Shown here one piece after another: positions 54,590-63,505 of a stretch of DNA of 64,000 nucleotides (the stretch's first letter is position 1; every line of letters starts with the position of its first letter). The position numbers were made by a program, and so were the translations under genes. Source of the stretch: Pseudomonas sp. F(2018) (GTDB taxonomy: Bacteria; Pseudomonadota; Gammaproteobacteria; Pseudomonadales; Pseudomonadaceae); NCBI RefSeq assembly GCF_005508865.1, contig NZ_SCOM01000001.1:1116001-1180000 (forward strand). Reading direction: 5' to 3'. The notes beneath the pieces were generated by a model, which had not been told where the DNA came from, made no database searches, and was given only the letters and a program-made list of their open reading frames with translations.

Positions 54590-57500
54590 TTCGCCTCTTC
54601 TTCCTTGTCCGCCTCTTCAGCGGCAGGCTCGGCGGCGCTGACAACCACCGGCTCCTCGCTCGGCGCTTCGGCTACCACTTCAGCCGGGGCGACTTCGCTC
54701 GGTGCTTCCACCGCCGGAGCGGCCTCCACGACCGGAGCAGCCTGTTCGACTACCGGAGCGGCTTCGACCGGAGCGGCCTCGACTACGGCAGGTGCCTCGA
54801 TCGGAGCGGCTTCCACCTGCGGCGCGGCAGCGGCTTCGGCAGCCAGGCGCTCGGCCTCGCGCTGACGACGGCGCACTTCACGCGGATCGTTCGGTGCGCG
54901 ACCACCGCTGCTCTGAGGAGCGGCTGCCGGAGCGGCCTCTACGGGAGCGGGAGCAGCTTCGGCAACCACGGCCGGAGCCTCGACGACCGGCGCGACCGGA
55001 GCCTGCTCCACCGGAGCGGCTTCCACTGCCGGTTCGGCTGCGATGGCCGGGGCAGGGGCGGGCTCTTCGATCGAGGTGACGATCTCGGCTGGCGCTTGCT
55101 CGGCTACCGGAGCCTGTTCCGGCTGGGCCAGGGCTTGCTCGGCGGCTACGGTCACGGCGGCGGCGACCGCCACGGCAGCGCTTTCGGCGGCGGTGATGGT
55201 GGCACCTTCGGTGCCGGCCTCGGCAGCTTCTGCATTCTCCTCGGCGTCATCGGCGATCGGGTTGCCGTCGGCATCACGCAGGCGCTCGCGGCGGTTGCTG
55301 CGGCGACGCTGACCACGGGAGCGACGGCGCGGGCGATCACCGCCTTCACCGCCTTCCTGGTCGTCATCGGCCTGCTCGCCATTCAACAGCACTTCTTCTT
55401 CGCTGGCGGCTTCGGCCTGTTCGGCGCGCGGTTGACGCTCCTCACGCGGCGGACGCGGCTGGCGCTCTTCGCGTGGCTTGCGCTCGGCGCGCTGCTCCTG
55501 CTGCTCTTCACCATTGGCGGCTACGACGTCCAGCGGCTCGCGCAGCTCGCGACGACGCTCTTCGCGCGGCTCGCGGGCTTCACGCGGCTGGCGCTCGCGG
55601 CGATTTTCCTGGCCTTCACGTGGCTCGCGCGGCTCACGAGCCTCGCGTGGTTGACGCTCCTCGCGCGGCTGGCGTTCTTCACGGGCTTCACGCGGTTGGC
55701 GCTCTTCGCGCGGCTCGCGGGCTTCGCGAGGCTGACGCTCTTCACGCGGCTTGCGCTCTTCGCGTTCGCCACGCTCGCTACGTTCACCGCGCTCGCGGCT
55801 GCCACGGCCGTCGCGACGGTTCTGCTGGCGGCCGTTGCGGCGCTCGTCGCCACGCGGCTTGCGCTCGGCGGGCTTGGCTTCGGCGACCGGCTGCTGCTCT
55901 TCTTCCTTGCCGGCGAACAGGCTGACCAGACCCTTGACCAGGCCCTTGAACAGGCTCGGCTGCGGAGTCGGCGCGGCCGGTGCCAGCGGGGCGGCCGGAG
56001 TCGGTGCGGCTGGGCGCGGCGGGGTGGTCTTCAGCGCGGCTTCCTGGCGGACCAGGGTGCGGGTGGCGCTGACCGGTTGGGCATCTTCGACTTCTGCGGC
56101 AGCCATCTCGTAGCTGGATTGGCCGCTCATCACTTCCGGGCTGTCGTCGCGCAGGCGCTGGACTTCGAAGTGCGGGGTTTCCAGATGGTCGTTCGGCAGG
56201 ATCACGATGCGCGCACGGGTGCGCAGCTCGATCTTGGTGATGCTGTTGCGCTTCTCGTTGAGCAGGAAGGCGGCAACCGGGATCGGCACCTGGGCACGAA
56301 CCTCGGCGGTGCGGTCCTTCAGGGCCTCTTCCTCGATCAGACGCAGGATGGCCAGCGACAGGGACTCGACGTCACGGATGATGCCTTGGCCGTTGCAGCG
56401 CGGGCAGACGATGCCGCTGGTCTCGCCCAGGGACGGACGCAGGCGCTGACGGGACATTTCCAGCAGGCCGAAGCGCGAGATGCGGCCGACCTGGACGCGG
56501 GCGCGGTCGGCTTCCAGGCACTCACGCACGCGGTCTTCGACGGCGCGCTGGTTCTTGGCCGGGGTCATGTCGATGAAGTCGATGACGATCAGGCCGCCGA
56601 TGTCACGCAGGCGCAGCTGGCGGGCGATCTCTTCAGCCGCTTCCAGGTTGGTCTGCAAGGCGGTTTCTTCGATGTCGCCGCCTTTGGTCGCGCGCGCCGA
56701 GTTGATGTCGATGGACACCAGGGCTTCGGTCGGGTCGATGACGATGGAGCCGCCGGACGGCAGCTTCACTTCGCGCTGGAAGGCGGTTTCGATCTGGCTT
56801 TCGATCTGGAAGCGGTTGAACAGCGGCACGCTGTCTTCGTACAGCTTGATCTTGCTGGCGTACTGCGGCATGACCTGCTGGATGAAGGCCAGGGCTTCTT
56901 CCTGGGCTTCGATGCTGTCCACCAGTACTTCGCCGATGTCCTGGCGCAGGTAGTCGCGGATGGCGCGGATGATGACGTTGGATTCCTGGTAGATCAGGAA
57001 CGGTGCGGCACGACCCTGGGAGGCGTCCTTGATGGCGGTCCACAGCTGGATCAGGTAGTCCAGGTCGAGCTGCAGCTCTTCGCTCGAGCGGCCCAGGCCG
57101 GCGGTGCGCACGATCAGGCCCATGTCGCCCGGGGCGTTGAGGCCGTTCAGCGCTTCGCGCAGTTCGTTGCGCTCTTCACCTTCGATGCGGCGGGAGATGC
57201 CACCGGCGCGCGGGTTGTTCGGCATCAGAACCAGGTAACGGCCGGCGAGGCTGATGAAGGTGGTCAGGGCGGCGCCCTTGTTGCCACGCTCTTCCTTCTC
57301 GACCTGGACGATGACTTCCTGGCCTTCCTTCAGCACTTCCTTGATGTTGACGCGGCCACCTTCAGGCGACTTGCTGAAGTACTCGCGGGAAATTTCCTTG
57401 AGGGGCAGGAAGCCGTGGCGCTCGGCGCCGAAGTCGACGAAAGCCGCTTCGAGGCTGGGCTCGACGCGGGTGATGCGGCCCTTGTAGATGTTGGCTTTCT

Positions 57501-57609
57501 TCTGCTCACGGGCGCCGGATTCGATATCCAGGTCGTAGAGCTTCTGGCCATCTACCAGAGCGACACGCAACTCTTCGGGCTGAGTTGCGTTGATCAGCAT
57601 TCTTTTCAT
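54577..57609 (-). CDS. rne: Ribonuclease E
   Basis: This 1010-aa endoribonuclease is the core of the RNA degradosome and rRNA/tRNA maturation. The S1 domain (about residues 35-120) leads to the 5'-sensor and the DNase I-like catalytic region with Asp-Ile-Asn-Ser and Asp-Phe-Ile-Asp metal ligands. The zinc-link Cys-Pro-Arg-Cys is near 405. The last 480 residues are a disordered scaffold with a long Arg/Glu/Pro repeat region and an Ala/Pro/Val/Glu tail. The ATG at 57609 is chosen because Met-Lys-Arg-Met-Leu-Ile-Asn is the standard family start. A leader of about 530 nt precedes it. Confidence 0.96.
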   Translation of the reverse strand: MKRMLINATQPEELRVALVDGQKLYDLDIESGAREQKKANIYKGRITRVEPSLEAAFVDFGAERHGFLPLKEISREYFSKSPEGGRVNIKEVLKEGQEVIVQVEKEERGNKGAALTTFISLAGRYLVLMPNNPRAGGISRRIEGEERNELREALNGLNAPGDMGLIVRTAGLGRSSEELQLDLDYLIQLWTAIKDASQGRAAPFLIYQESNVIIRAIRDYLRQDIGEVLVDSIEAQEEALAFIQQVMPQYASKIKLYEDSVPLFNRFQIESQIETAFQREVKLPSGGSIVIDPTEALVSIDINSARATKGGDIEETALQTNLEAAEEIARQLRLRDIGGLIVIDFIDMTPAKNQRAVEDRVRECLEADRARVQVGRISRFGLLEMSRQRLRPSLGETSGIVCPRCNGQGIIRDVESLSLAILRLIEEEALKDRTAEVRAQVPIPVAAFLLNEKRNSITKIELRTRARIVILPNDHLETPHFEVQRLRDDSPEVMSGQSSYEMAAAEVEDAQPVSATRTLVRQEAALKTTPPRPAAPTPAAPLAPAAPTPQPSLFKGLVKGLVSLFAGKEEEQQPVAEAKPAERKPRGDERRNGRQQNRRDGRGSRERGERSERGEREERKPREERQPREAREPREERQPREAREERQPREERQPREAREPREPREGQENRRERQPREAREPREERRRELREPLDVVAANGEEQQEQRAERKPREERQPRPPREERQPRAEQAEAASEEEVLLNGEQADDDQEGGEGGDRPRRRSRGQRRRSNRRERLRDADGNPIADDAEENAEAAEAGTEGATITAAESAAVAVAAAVTVAAEQALAQPEQAPVAEQAPAEIVTSIEEPAPAPAIAAEPAVEAAPVEQAPVAPVVEAPAVVAEAAPAPVEAAPAAAPQSSGGRAPNDPREVRRRQREAERLAAEAAAAPQVEAAPIEAPAVVEAAPVEAAPVVEQAAPVVEAAPAVEAPSEVAPAEVVAEAPSEEPVVVSAAEPAAEEADKEEEAKPQI
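55540..55800 (-). repeat. rne: Low-complexity Arg-Glu-Pro repeat in the RNase E scaffold
   Basis: This stretch encodes tandem variants of Arg-Glu-Pro-Arg-Glu-Glu-Arg-Gln-Pro and Arg-Glu-Ala-Arg-Glu. At DNA level short units based on GCTCGCGCGGCTCGCG-like sequence recur every 15-27 bases. It corresponds to the Arg-rich RNA-binding part of the scaffold, and the repeat number is likely to vary between strains. Confidence 0.8.
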
Positions 57610-58137
57610 GTTGTACCAATGGTTTCCGGGGCTGCCGGAAACGGCGTTTGGCACACACGACTCTCACGGTCGGTGTCAGGGTGCGTCGCCGGTGTGGTCG
57701 TAAATCACTCCGGTGTCCAGCGGTCAGGCCAACGGGGCCGGGCCGCGACAACGCTCCTGTTTGCTGTGGTGACAGAAGCACTCAGTCAGGGGAGGAATCA
57801 ACCGGTCGGTGCGGACGAATGTGAAGCGTCTGGGTAATGCCTGTAGCTACGCTGTCCGACGGTTGTGCATCTCCACCCTACACGTATCGCTGAAATCGGG
57901 TGCCGCTCGCTGAATCCGTAGCGGGTTTGCATTACCGCAGGCTGGGCCTGCGCGTCTGTCGAGCCTGGTCGCGACTTCATGCGCTCAAGGCTCTTGTGGC
58001 TCAAGGCTTTGTTTCCGGGAAACATCGCGCTCTGTGCGGCGAGATTCCCGTCGGACGGCCTCACGTCCTGAAAGGGTTGCGCTCGGCAGGGGATGGTAGG
58101 TTGTCGATCATCCGCTGACCGGGCCGCTTTTGGCGGC
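57610..58137 (-). promoter_or_regulatory. rne: Long rne 5' leader
   Basis: No gene is seen in this 528-bp stretch. With the promoter at 58145-58173 it becomes the 5' untranslated region of rne. Long rne leaders with stem-loops mediate autoregulation by RNase E in other gammaproteobacteria, so the same is expected here. No other RNA gene was recognised. Confidence 0.6.
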
Positions 58138-58144
58138 GTTCGCG

Positions 58145-58173
58145 ACTATAGCAGCAATGATTAAGTGCTTCAA
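58145..58173 (-). promoter_or_regulatory. rne: rne promoter
   Basis: On the minus strand TTGAAG (58173-58168) is followed after exactly 17 bases by TATAGT (58150-58145). The hexamers match the consensus at 4 and 5 of 6 positions. Confidence 0.75.
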
Positions 58174-58195
58174 TTCCATAAAAAATTGTTATGAT
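58168..58195 (+). promoter_or_regulatory. rluC: Candidate rluC promoter overlapping the rne promoter
   Basis: TATGAT (58190-58195, one mismatch) lies 8 bases before the rluC ATG. The -35 is weak (CTTCAA around 58168) and would overlap the rne -35. Transcription would begin at or next to the start codon. Confidence 0.5.
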
Positions 58196-58202
58196 TCCCG
58201 GC

Positions 58203-59156
58203 ATGACTACTGACAATTCTCCAACCTCCGGCGTCCAGCTGCTTGAGGTTGCGCCGGAGCATGCCGGCCAACGTATCGATAATTTCTTGCTTGCCCGCCT
58301 CAAGGGCGTGCCGAAAACCCTCATCTATCGCATCCTGCGCAAGGGTGAGGTGCGGGTGAACAAGGGGCGCATCAAGCCCGAATACAAGCTGCAGGCCGGC
58401 GACATCGTGCGGGTGCCGCCGCTGCGCCTGGCCGAGCGTGACGAGCCGGCACCGCTGGCGCAGAGCCTGCTGGAGCGCCTGGAGGCGGCCATCGTCTACG
58501 AGGACAAGACGCTGATCGTGCTGAACAAGCCGGCCGGCATTGCCGTGCATGGTGGCAGCGGCCTGAATTACGGGGTAATCGAGGCGTTTCGCCAGTTGCG
58601 CCCCGATGCCAAGGACATCGAGCTGGTCCATCGTCTGGATCGCGACACGTCAGGCCTGCTGATGATCGCCAAGAAGCGCAGCATGCTGCGCCACCTGCAC
58701 GAGGCCCTGCGCGGCGATGGCGTGGACAAGCGCTACATGGCCCTGGTGCGCGGCAGCTGGCCGACCTCGAAGAAAAAAGTCAGTGCGCCGCTGCTGAAGA
58801 ACAATCTGCGCTCGGGCGAGCGCATGGTCGAGGTCAATCCCGAAGGCAAGGAGGCGCTCACCGAATTTCGCGTGCTGCGTCGCTTCGGCGAGTTTGCCAC
58901 CCTGGTCGAAGCCAGCCCGATCACCGGGCGTACCCACCAGATTCGCGTGCATGCCAAGCATGCAGGGCATTGCATCGCCGGCGACTCCAAGTACGGCGAA
59001 GACGAATTCACGCGCGAGGTACGTGAGCTGGGCGGCAAGCGTCTGTTCCTGCATGCCTATCAGCTGAAGGTCGAGCTGCCGGATGGTCAGCGCCTGGAGC
59101 TCGAGGCGGCGGTGGACGAGGTCTGGGCGCAGACGCTGGAGCGCCTCGGTGTCTGA
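58203..59156 (+). CDS. rluC: Ribosomal large subunit pseudouridine synthase RluC
   Basis: This 317-aa enzyme makes pseudouridine at positions 955, 2504 and 2580 of 23S rRNA. It has an N-terminal S4 RNA-binding domain (residues 15-75) and a RluA-type catalytic domain with the active Asp in His-Arg-Leu-Asp-Arg-Asp-Thr-Ser-Gly. I chose the ATG at 58203 by comparison with the recalled P. aeruginosa N-terminus; an ATG four codons earlier (58191) lies inside the -10. No ribosome binding site is visible, so the mRNA may be leaderless. It overlaps the next gene by 8 bases. Confidence 0.94.
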   Translation: MTTDNSPTSGVQLLEVAPEHAGQRIDNFLLARLKGVPKTLIYRILRKGEVRVNKGRIKPEYKLQAGDIVRVPPLRLAERDEPAPLAQSLLERLEAAIVYEDKTLIVLNKPAGIAVHGGSGLNYGVIEAFRQLRPDAKDIELVHRLDRDTSGLLMIAKKRSMLRHLHEALRGDGVDKRYMALVRGSWPTSKKKVSAPLLKNNLRSGERMVEVNPEGKEALTEFRVLRRFGEFATLVEASPITGRTHQIRVHAKHAGHCIAGDSKYGEDEFTREVRELGGKRLFLHAYQLKVELPDGQRLELEAAVDEVWAQTLERLGV

Positions 59157-59859
59157 CTCTCGGTTATCGAGCTATCAGCTGCTGATCTTCGACTGGGACG
59201 GCACGCTGGTCGATTCGATTGGGCGCATCGTCGAATCCATGCATCGCGCCGCCGATTCCTGTGGACTGCCGCAACTCAGCGACGAGGCGGTCAAGGGCAT
59301 CATTGGGCTGGGCCTGCCGGAGGCGATCCGGACGCTTTACCCCGAGCTGGAAGAGGCGGCGCTGGTCGAGCGCTTCCGCATTGGCTATGGCGAGCATTAC
59401 ATGGCCCTGGAAAGCGAGCCCTCGGCGCTGTTTCCTGGGGTTGAGGAGTCTCTGCAGGCCTTTCGCGAGCAGGGTTATCAGCTGGCCGTGGCTACCGGCA
59501 AGAGTCGCCGGGGCTTGCACCGCATCCTGGAGGGGCGTGGCTGGCTGGAGTATTTCGATGTCACGCGCTGCGCCGACGAGACGGCGAGCAAGCCGCACCC
59601 GCGCATGCTGCATGAGATCCTGGCCCATTGCGCCGTAGCGCCCAAGCGGGCGCTGATGGTTGGTGACTCGATATTCGACCTGCAGATGGCGCGCAATGCC
59701 GGTGTCGATTCGGTTGCCGTAGGTTTTGGGGCGCAGCCGCTGGAGAGCCTGCTCGGCCATGGGCCGCAGCTGGCGATCAATGAGTTTCCCGAATTGCGTG
59801 CCTGGCTGGAAGGGCGCGCACCCGTTAGGACTGTCGAGGTAGGCGAGTATGTCGGATGA
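59149..59859 (+). CDS. HAD-superfamily hydrolase (phosphoglycolate phosphatase-like)
   Basis: This 236-aa HAD phosphatase has motif I Asp-Trp-Asp-Gly-Thr-Leu-Val-Asp-Ser (residues 14-22), motif II Ala-Thr-Gly-Lys-Ser, Lys in Ser-Lys-Pro-His-Pro and motif IV Gly-Asp-Ser-x-x-Asp, with a small helical cap. It resembles Gph-like housekeeping phosphatases, but the substrate is not known. It starts with GTG at 59149 inside the end of rluC, and its stop overlaps the sppA-like gene. Apparent homologue of PA2974 (recalled). Confidence 0.9.
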   Translation: MSDSRLSSYQLLIFDWDGTLVDSIGRIVESMHRAADSCGLPQLSDEAVKGIIGLGLPEAIRTLYPELEEAALVERFRIGYGEHYMALESEPSALFPGVEESLQAFREQGYQLAVATGKSRRGLHRILEGRGWLEYFDVTRCADETASKPHPRMLHEILAHCAVAPKRALMVGDSIFDLQMARNAGVDSVAVGFGAQPLESLLGHGPQLAINEFPELRAWLEGRAPVRTVEVGEYVG

Positions 59860-60829
59860 ATGGAAAGCGTCGACCACCGCTGGTGGTGACGAGAAGGCCT
59901 GGAAGCTGCTGGAAAAGACTCTGCAGGCTGGAGTGGTGGAGCAGCGTCGTGCGCGGCGCTGGGGCATCTTCTTCAAGTTGCTGGCGTTCGTTTACCTGTT
60001 CGGTGCACTGGCGCTGTTCGCGCCGGGCCTGAAGCTGGACAAGACGGCGTCCTCGGCTGAGCACCACACGGCGCTGATCGAAGTGCGCGGCATGATCATG
60101 GCCGACGAGGAGGCCAGTGCCGACAACATCGTCAGCAGCCTGCGCGCGGCCTTCGAGGACAAGAAGACCAAGGGCATCGTCCTGCGTATCAACAGCCCGG
60201 GCGGCAGTCCGGTGCAGTCCGGCTATATCTACGACGAGATCAAGCGCCTGCGTGGCGAGCATCCGGACACCAAGGTGTACGCGGTGATCAGTGATCTGGG
60301 TGCCTCCGGTGCTTATTACATCGCCAGTGCCGCCGATCAGATCTATGCCGACAAGGCCAGCCTGGTGGGCTCCATTGGTGTCACCGCGGCCACCTTCGGC
60401 TTCGTCGGGGTGATGGAGAAGGTCGGCGTCGATCGTCGCGTCTACACCTCGGGTGAGCACAAGGCCTTCCTCGATCCGTTCCAGCCGCCGAAAGTGGAAG
60501 AAACCCGCTTCTGGCAGAGCGTGCTGGAAACTACCCACAAGCAGTTCATCGACAGCGTCAAGAAGGGGCGCGGCGAGCGACTCAAGGTCGATCAGCATCC
60601 GGAGCTGTTCTCTGGTCTGATCTGGTCCGGTGAGCAGGCCCTGGAGTTGGGGCTGGTCGATGCCCTGGGTAGCAGCAGCTACGTGGCGCGCGAAGTGATC
60701 GGCGCCAAGGACATCGTCGACTTCACCCGTGAAGAGAATCCCTTCGATCGTTTCACCAAGAAGCTCGGCACCAGCGTGGCCGAGCGCCTGGCCCTGTGGA
60801 TGGGCTTCCAGGGACCGACGCTGCGCTGA
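59849..60829 (+). CDS. sppA: Signal peptide peptidase SppA-type S49 protease
   Basis: This 326-aa single-domain S49 peptidase has an N-terminal cytoplasmic region and one membrane helix (about residues 40-60), placing the catalytic domain in the periplasm. The nucleophile Ser is in Asp-Leu-Gly-Ala-Ser-Gly-Ala-Tyr-Tyr, and the general-base Lys in Ala-Asp-Lys-Ala-Ser-Leu-Val-Gly-Ser-Ile-Gly. It is the short form, about half the length of E. coli SppA. It overlaps the HAD gene by 11 bases. Confidence 0.92.
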   Translation: MSDEWKASTTAGGDEKAWKLLEKTLQAGVVEQRRARRWGIFFKLLAFVYLFGALALFAPGLKLDKTASSAEHHTALIEVRGMIMADEEASADNIVSSLRAAFEDKKTKGIVLRINSPGGSPVQSGYIYDEIKRLRGEHPDTKVYAVISDLGASGAYYIASAADQIYADKASLVGSIGVTAATFGFVGVMEKVGVDRRVYTSGEHKAFLDPFQPPKVEETRFWQSVLETTHKQFIDSVKKGRGERLKVDQHPELFSGLIWSGEQALELGLVDALGSSSYVAREVIGAKDIVDFTREENPFDRFTKKLGTSVAERLALWMGFQGPTLR

Positions 60830-60846
60830 GTTCAATTGAAGTGAAC

Positions 60847-60868
60847 AGGCCCGGCCTTGGTCGGGCCT
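60847..60868. terminator. Hairpin between convergent sppA-like and maf genes
   Basis: AGGCCCG / CGGGCCT, a 7-bp stem with an 8-nt loop, is followed by CTTCCTTT rather than a pure T-run. Confidence 0.55.
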
Positions 60869-60885
60869 CTTCCTTTATATAGGGG

Positions 60886-61464
60886 TCAGGGAATGGCGAC
60901 GCCGTGCCTGTCCAGCATCTGCACCAGGCGAATCAATGGCAGGCCGATGAGGCTGGTGCCGTCTTCGCCCTCGGTGGCGCGGAACAGGCTGACGCCCAGG
61001 CCTTCGGCCTTGAAGCTGCCGGCGCAGTCGTAGGGTTGCTCGGCCTCCAGATAGCGGGTGATCTGCTCCTCGCTCAGGTGGCGGAAGTGCACGGTGAAGG
61101 GCACGGCGTCGACCTGGCATTCGTCGGTGGCGCTGTCCAGCAGGGCCAGGCCGGTGAGGAAGGTCACGCTGCGGCCGCTGGCGGCCAGCAACTGGCTGCG
61201 GGCGCGGCTGAAATCATGGGGTTTGCCGAGGATCTGTCGGTCGAGCACGGCGACCTGGTCCGAGCCGATGATCAGGTGTGCGGGATGCAGTTCGCTCAGG
61301 GCCCTTGCCTTGGCTTCGGCCAGGCGGCGTACCAGCGCTTCTGCGTTTTCTCCGGGATGCGCCGTTTCGTCTATGGCCGGCGAGGCCCAGGTGAAGGGCT
61401 GGCGCAGGCGTGTCAGCAGCTCGCGGCGATAGGGCGAGCTAGAGGCGAGTACCAGCGGCAGCAT
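60886..61464 (-). CDS. Maf-family nucleotide pyrophosphatase (YceF-like)
   Basis: This 192-aa house-cleaning enzyme has the Maf signature Leu-Ala-Ser-Ser-Ser-Pro-x-Arg-Arg-Glu-Leu-Leu (residues 6-17) and catalytic Asp in Gly-Ser-Asp-Gln-Val. The order maf-yceD-rpmF-plsX indicates the YceF subfamily, which hydrolyses 7-methyl-GTP in E. coli. It is transcribed away from yceD. Confidence 0.93.
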   Translation of the reverse strand: MLPLVLASSSPYRRELLTRLRQPFTWASPAIDETAHPGENAEALVRRLAEAKARALSELHPAHLIIGSDQVAVLDRQILGKPHDFSRARSQLLAASGRSVTFLTGLALLDSATDECQVDAVPFTVHFRHLSEEQITRYLEAEQPYDCAGSFKAEGLGVSLFRATEGEDGTSLIGLPLIRLVQMLDRHGVAIP

Positions 61465-61545
61465 GATTGATCTCCTGAGCGGGATTGCGAGAGTCGGGCG
61501 CGATTCTAGCGACCGTGGTGGCCGACGGACAGGGCGGAAATTCCT

Positions 61546-61574
61546 TTGACAGGGGCAGGGTGCATCCCTAGAAT
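61546..61574 (+). promoter_or_regulatory. yceD-rpmF-plsX promoter
   Basis: A consensus TTGACA (61546-61551), 17-base spacer and TAGAAT (61569-61574, one mismatch) form a strong sigma-70 promoter. The -10 ends 9 bases before the yceD ATG, so the transcript has almost no leader. Confidence 0.85.
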
Positions 61575-61583
61575 ACCGCGCCT

Positions 61584-62111
61584 ATGTCGAATGGGCCGAT
61601 TCCACCTCACGTTGATCCGCGCAAACTCGCCGATCGCGGTGCCACCCTGGAAGGGGAGATGCCGCTGGCCAGTTTCGAGCGACTGTGCGACCCGCTGGCG
61701 GACAACGCTGGGCAGGTGCACGCGAAGCTGGTCTTCGAACGTGGCGAGCGTCGTGCTGTGAGTATTCACAGTCAGCTCGAGGTTGAGGTCAAAATGGTTT
61801 GCCAGCGTTGTCTGGAACTGGTCGCTCTGCCGATCCGCAGCGAGTGTCATTACGCGGTGGTGAAGGAAGGTGCGGATACCCAGTCGCTGCCCAAGGGCTA
61901 TGACGTGCTGGAAATGGGCGAAGATCCACTGGATCTGCTGACGCTGGTCGAAGATGAGCTGTTGCTCGCTCTGCCCATCGTTCCAGTCCATGCCCCTGAG
62001 GATTGCCAGCAGCCGGCCGGTGCCAACGAGCCCGAGCCGAGCGAGGACGAGGTATCGCGGTCCAACCCGTTCAGTGTTTTGGCGCAGTTAAAGCGTGACC
62101 CAAACGTTTAG
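61584..62111 (+). CDS. yceD: YceD (DUF177) family protein
   Basis: This 175-aa protein has the family's Val-Cys-Gln-Arg-Cys-Leu-Glu motif near residue 75 and an acidic Glu-Asp-Glu-Leu-Leu-Leu-Ala-Leu-Pro-Ile-Val-Pro segment near 130. YceD is linked to 23S rRNA accumulation in plants and bacteria and nearly always precedes rpmF. No ribosome binding site is seen before the ATG, which agrees with a leaderless transcript. Alternative starts downstream would remove conserved sequence. Confidence 0.92.
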   Translation: MSNGPIPPHVDPRKLADRGATLEGEMPLASFERLCDPLADNAGQVHAKLVFERGERRAVSIHSQLEVEVKMVCQRCLELVALPIRSECHYAVVKEGADTQSLPKGYDVLEMGEDPLDLLTLVEDELLLALPIVPVHAPEDCQQPAGANEPEPSEDEVSRSNPFSVLAQLKRDPNV

Positions 62112-62124
62112 GAGTTATTGAGTT

Positions 62125-62307
62125 ATGGCTGTTCAGCAGAACAAAAAATCCCGCTCTGCCCGCGACATGCGTCGTTCCCACGATGCCCTCGAGGCCAACG
62201 CCCTGTCCGTCGAGAAGAGCACCGGTGAAGTTCACCTGCGTCACCACGTGTCCCCGGAAGGTGTCTACCGTGGCCGTAAAGTGATCGACAAGGGCGCCGA
62301 CGAGTAA
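62125..62307 (+). CDS. rpmF: 50S ribosomal protein L32
   Basis: This 60-aa protein begins [10 protein letters not shown] after Met and has the basic L32 body. It lacks the zinc-binding cysteines found in some L32 paralogues, as is usual for this group. An AGGAG lies 8-9 bases upstream. Its position between yceD and plsX couples ribosome and lipid synthesis genes. Confidence 0.98.
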   Translation: MAVQQNKKSRSARDMRRSHDALEANALSVEKSTGEVHLRHHVSPEGVYRGRKVIDKGADE

Positions 62308-62310
62308 TCC

Positions 62311-63318
62311 TTGTCCGCTCCGATCGCTATCGATGCAATGGGTGGGGACTTCGGTCCCCATCACATTGTTCCAGCCTGCATCGCCAGTCTGGCTGAATTC
62401 CCCTCGCTACACCTGGTCCTCGTCGGCCAAGCTCCCGTCCTCGAAGAACTGATCGCCCGTCATCCGGGTGTCGATCGCACACGCCTGCAGGTCGAGCACG
62501 CCAGCGAAGTGATCGGCATGGACGAGCGTCCGACCCATGCCCTGCGCGGCAAGCCCGATGCCTCCATGCGCGTGATGCTAGAGCTGGTGCGCAGCGGCCG
62601 AGCCAAGGCCTGCGTCAGTGCCGGCAACACCGGTGCGCTGATGGCGCTCTCCCTCTATGTGCTCAAGCCCCTGCCGGGCATCGACCGGCCGGCGATGGTC
62701 ACGGCTGTGCCGACGGCCAAGGGCGTCTGCCATCTGCTCGACCTGGGCGCCAATGTCGACTGCAGCGCCGAGCAGCTCTATCAGTTCGCCGTGATGGGCG
62801 CTGTGGCCGCCGAGGCCCAGGGCATGGCGCGCCCGCGAGTGGCGCTGCTCAATGTGGGTACCGAGAACATCAAGGGCAATCAGCAGGTCAAGCTGGCGGC
62901 CAGTCTGCTGCAGCAGGCCGAAGGGCTGAATTACATCGGCTTCGTCGAGGGTGATGGCCTGTACCGCGGCGAGGCCGACGTGGTGGTGTGCGACGGCTTC
63001 GTCGGCAACATCCTGCTCAAGTCCAGCGAAGGCCTGGTGTCGATGATCTCCGATCGCATCGAGGCGCTGTTCAACGAAGGTTTCGTTTCCAAGCTGGCCG
63101 GTGCGGTGGCCATGCCCTTGCTCAAGCGCCTGCGTGGCGAGCTGGCGCCGGCGCGGCACAATGGCGCGAGTTTCCTCGGTCTGCAGGGCATCGTGGTGAA
63201 GAGCCATGGCTCGGCGACGGTCGAGGGTTTCCAGAGCGCCATTCGTCGGGCCGTGATCGAGGTGCGCGAGAACCTGCCGCAGCGCCTGCACGGTCGCCTC
63301 GAGGACCTGCTGCTCTGA
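62311..63318 (+). CDS. plsX: Phosphate acyltransferase PlsX
   Basis: This 335-aa peripheral membrane enzyme makes acyl-phosphate from acyl-ACP for PlsY. It has the N-terminal Ala-Ile-Asp-Ala-Met-Gly-Gly-Asp and a central Asn-Val-Gly-Thr-Glu and Cys-Asp-Gly-Phe-Val-Gly-Asn. The start is TTG at 62311, three bases after the rpmF stop, giving Met-Ser-Ala-Pro-Ile, which aligns with the recalled P. aeruginosa start. The weak start and weak ribosome binding site suggest coupling to rpmF. Confidence 0.95.
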   Translation: MSAPIAIDAMGGDFGPHHIVPACIASLAEFPSLHLVLVGQAPVLEELIARHPGVDRTRLQVEHASEVIGMDERPTHALRGKPDASMRVMLELVRSGRAKACVSAGNTGALMALSLYVLKPLPGIDRPAMVTAVPTAKGVCHLLDLGANVDCSAEQLYQFAVMGAVAAEAQGMARPRVALLNVGTENIKGNQQVKLAASLLQQAEGLNYIGFVEGDGLYRGEADVVVCDGFVGNILLKSSEGLVSMISDRIEALFNEGFVSKLAGAVAMPLLKRLRGELAPARHNGASFLGLQGIVVKSHGSATVEGFQSAIRRAVIEVRENLPQRLHGRLEDLLL

Positions 63319-63505
63319 CGTGCTGCGGGTCGATGTGTCTTGCCGCTGCGCAGCCCCGTCTCCTGAACTCCTGGTGTTCGCCGCTCTCCAAGGCTGAACG
63401 CTGCGGAGTCGGCCTGTGACCGCCGCCGCGGCCGCGCCATCCAATCTGCAATTCTCGACTCGGCATCGCCGTGTCGTCTCCTCCGACTAGATAAGGGAAA
63501 GTTTC
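63319..63505 (+). other. Gap between plsX and fabD
   Basis: This 187-bp stretch holds no open frame with coding character and no clear terminator. The last part (TAAGGGAAAG at 63491-63500) is the fabD ribosome binding site. A fabD promoter may lie here but no convincing pair of hexamers was found. Confidence 0.4.

Noticed and set aside
55540..55800. CRISPR-like array
   Set aside because: The repeats lie in frame within rne, are variable and have no unique spacers.
54541..57837. A 1098-codon open frame on the plus strand
   Set aside because: It is the antisense shadow of rne. Its protein is a Phe/Leu/Thr/Ala low-complexity product of the Arg/Glu/Pro-rich scaffold, while the minus strand carries all RNase E motifs.
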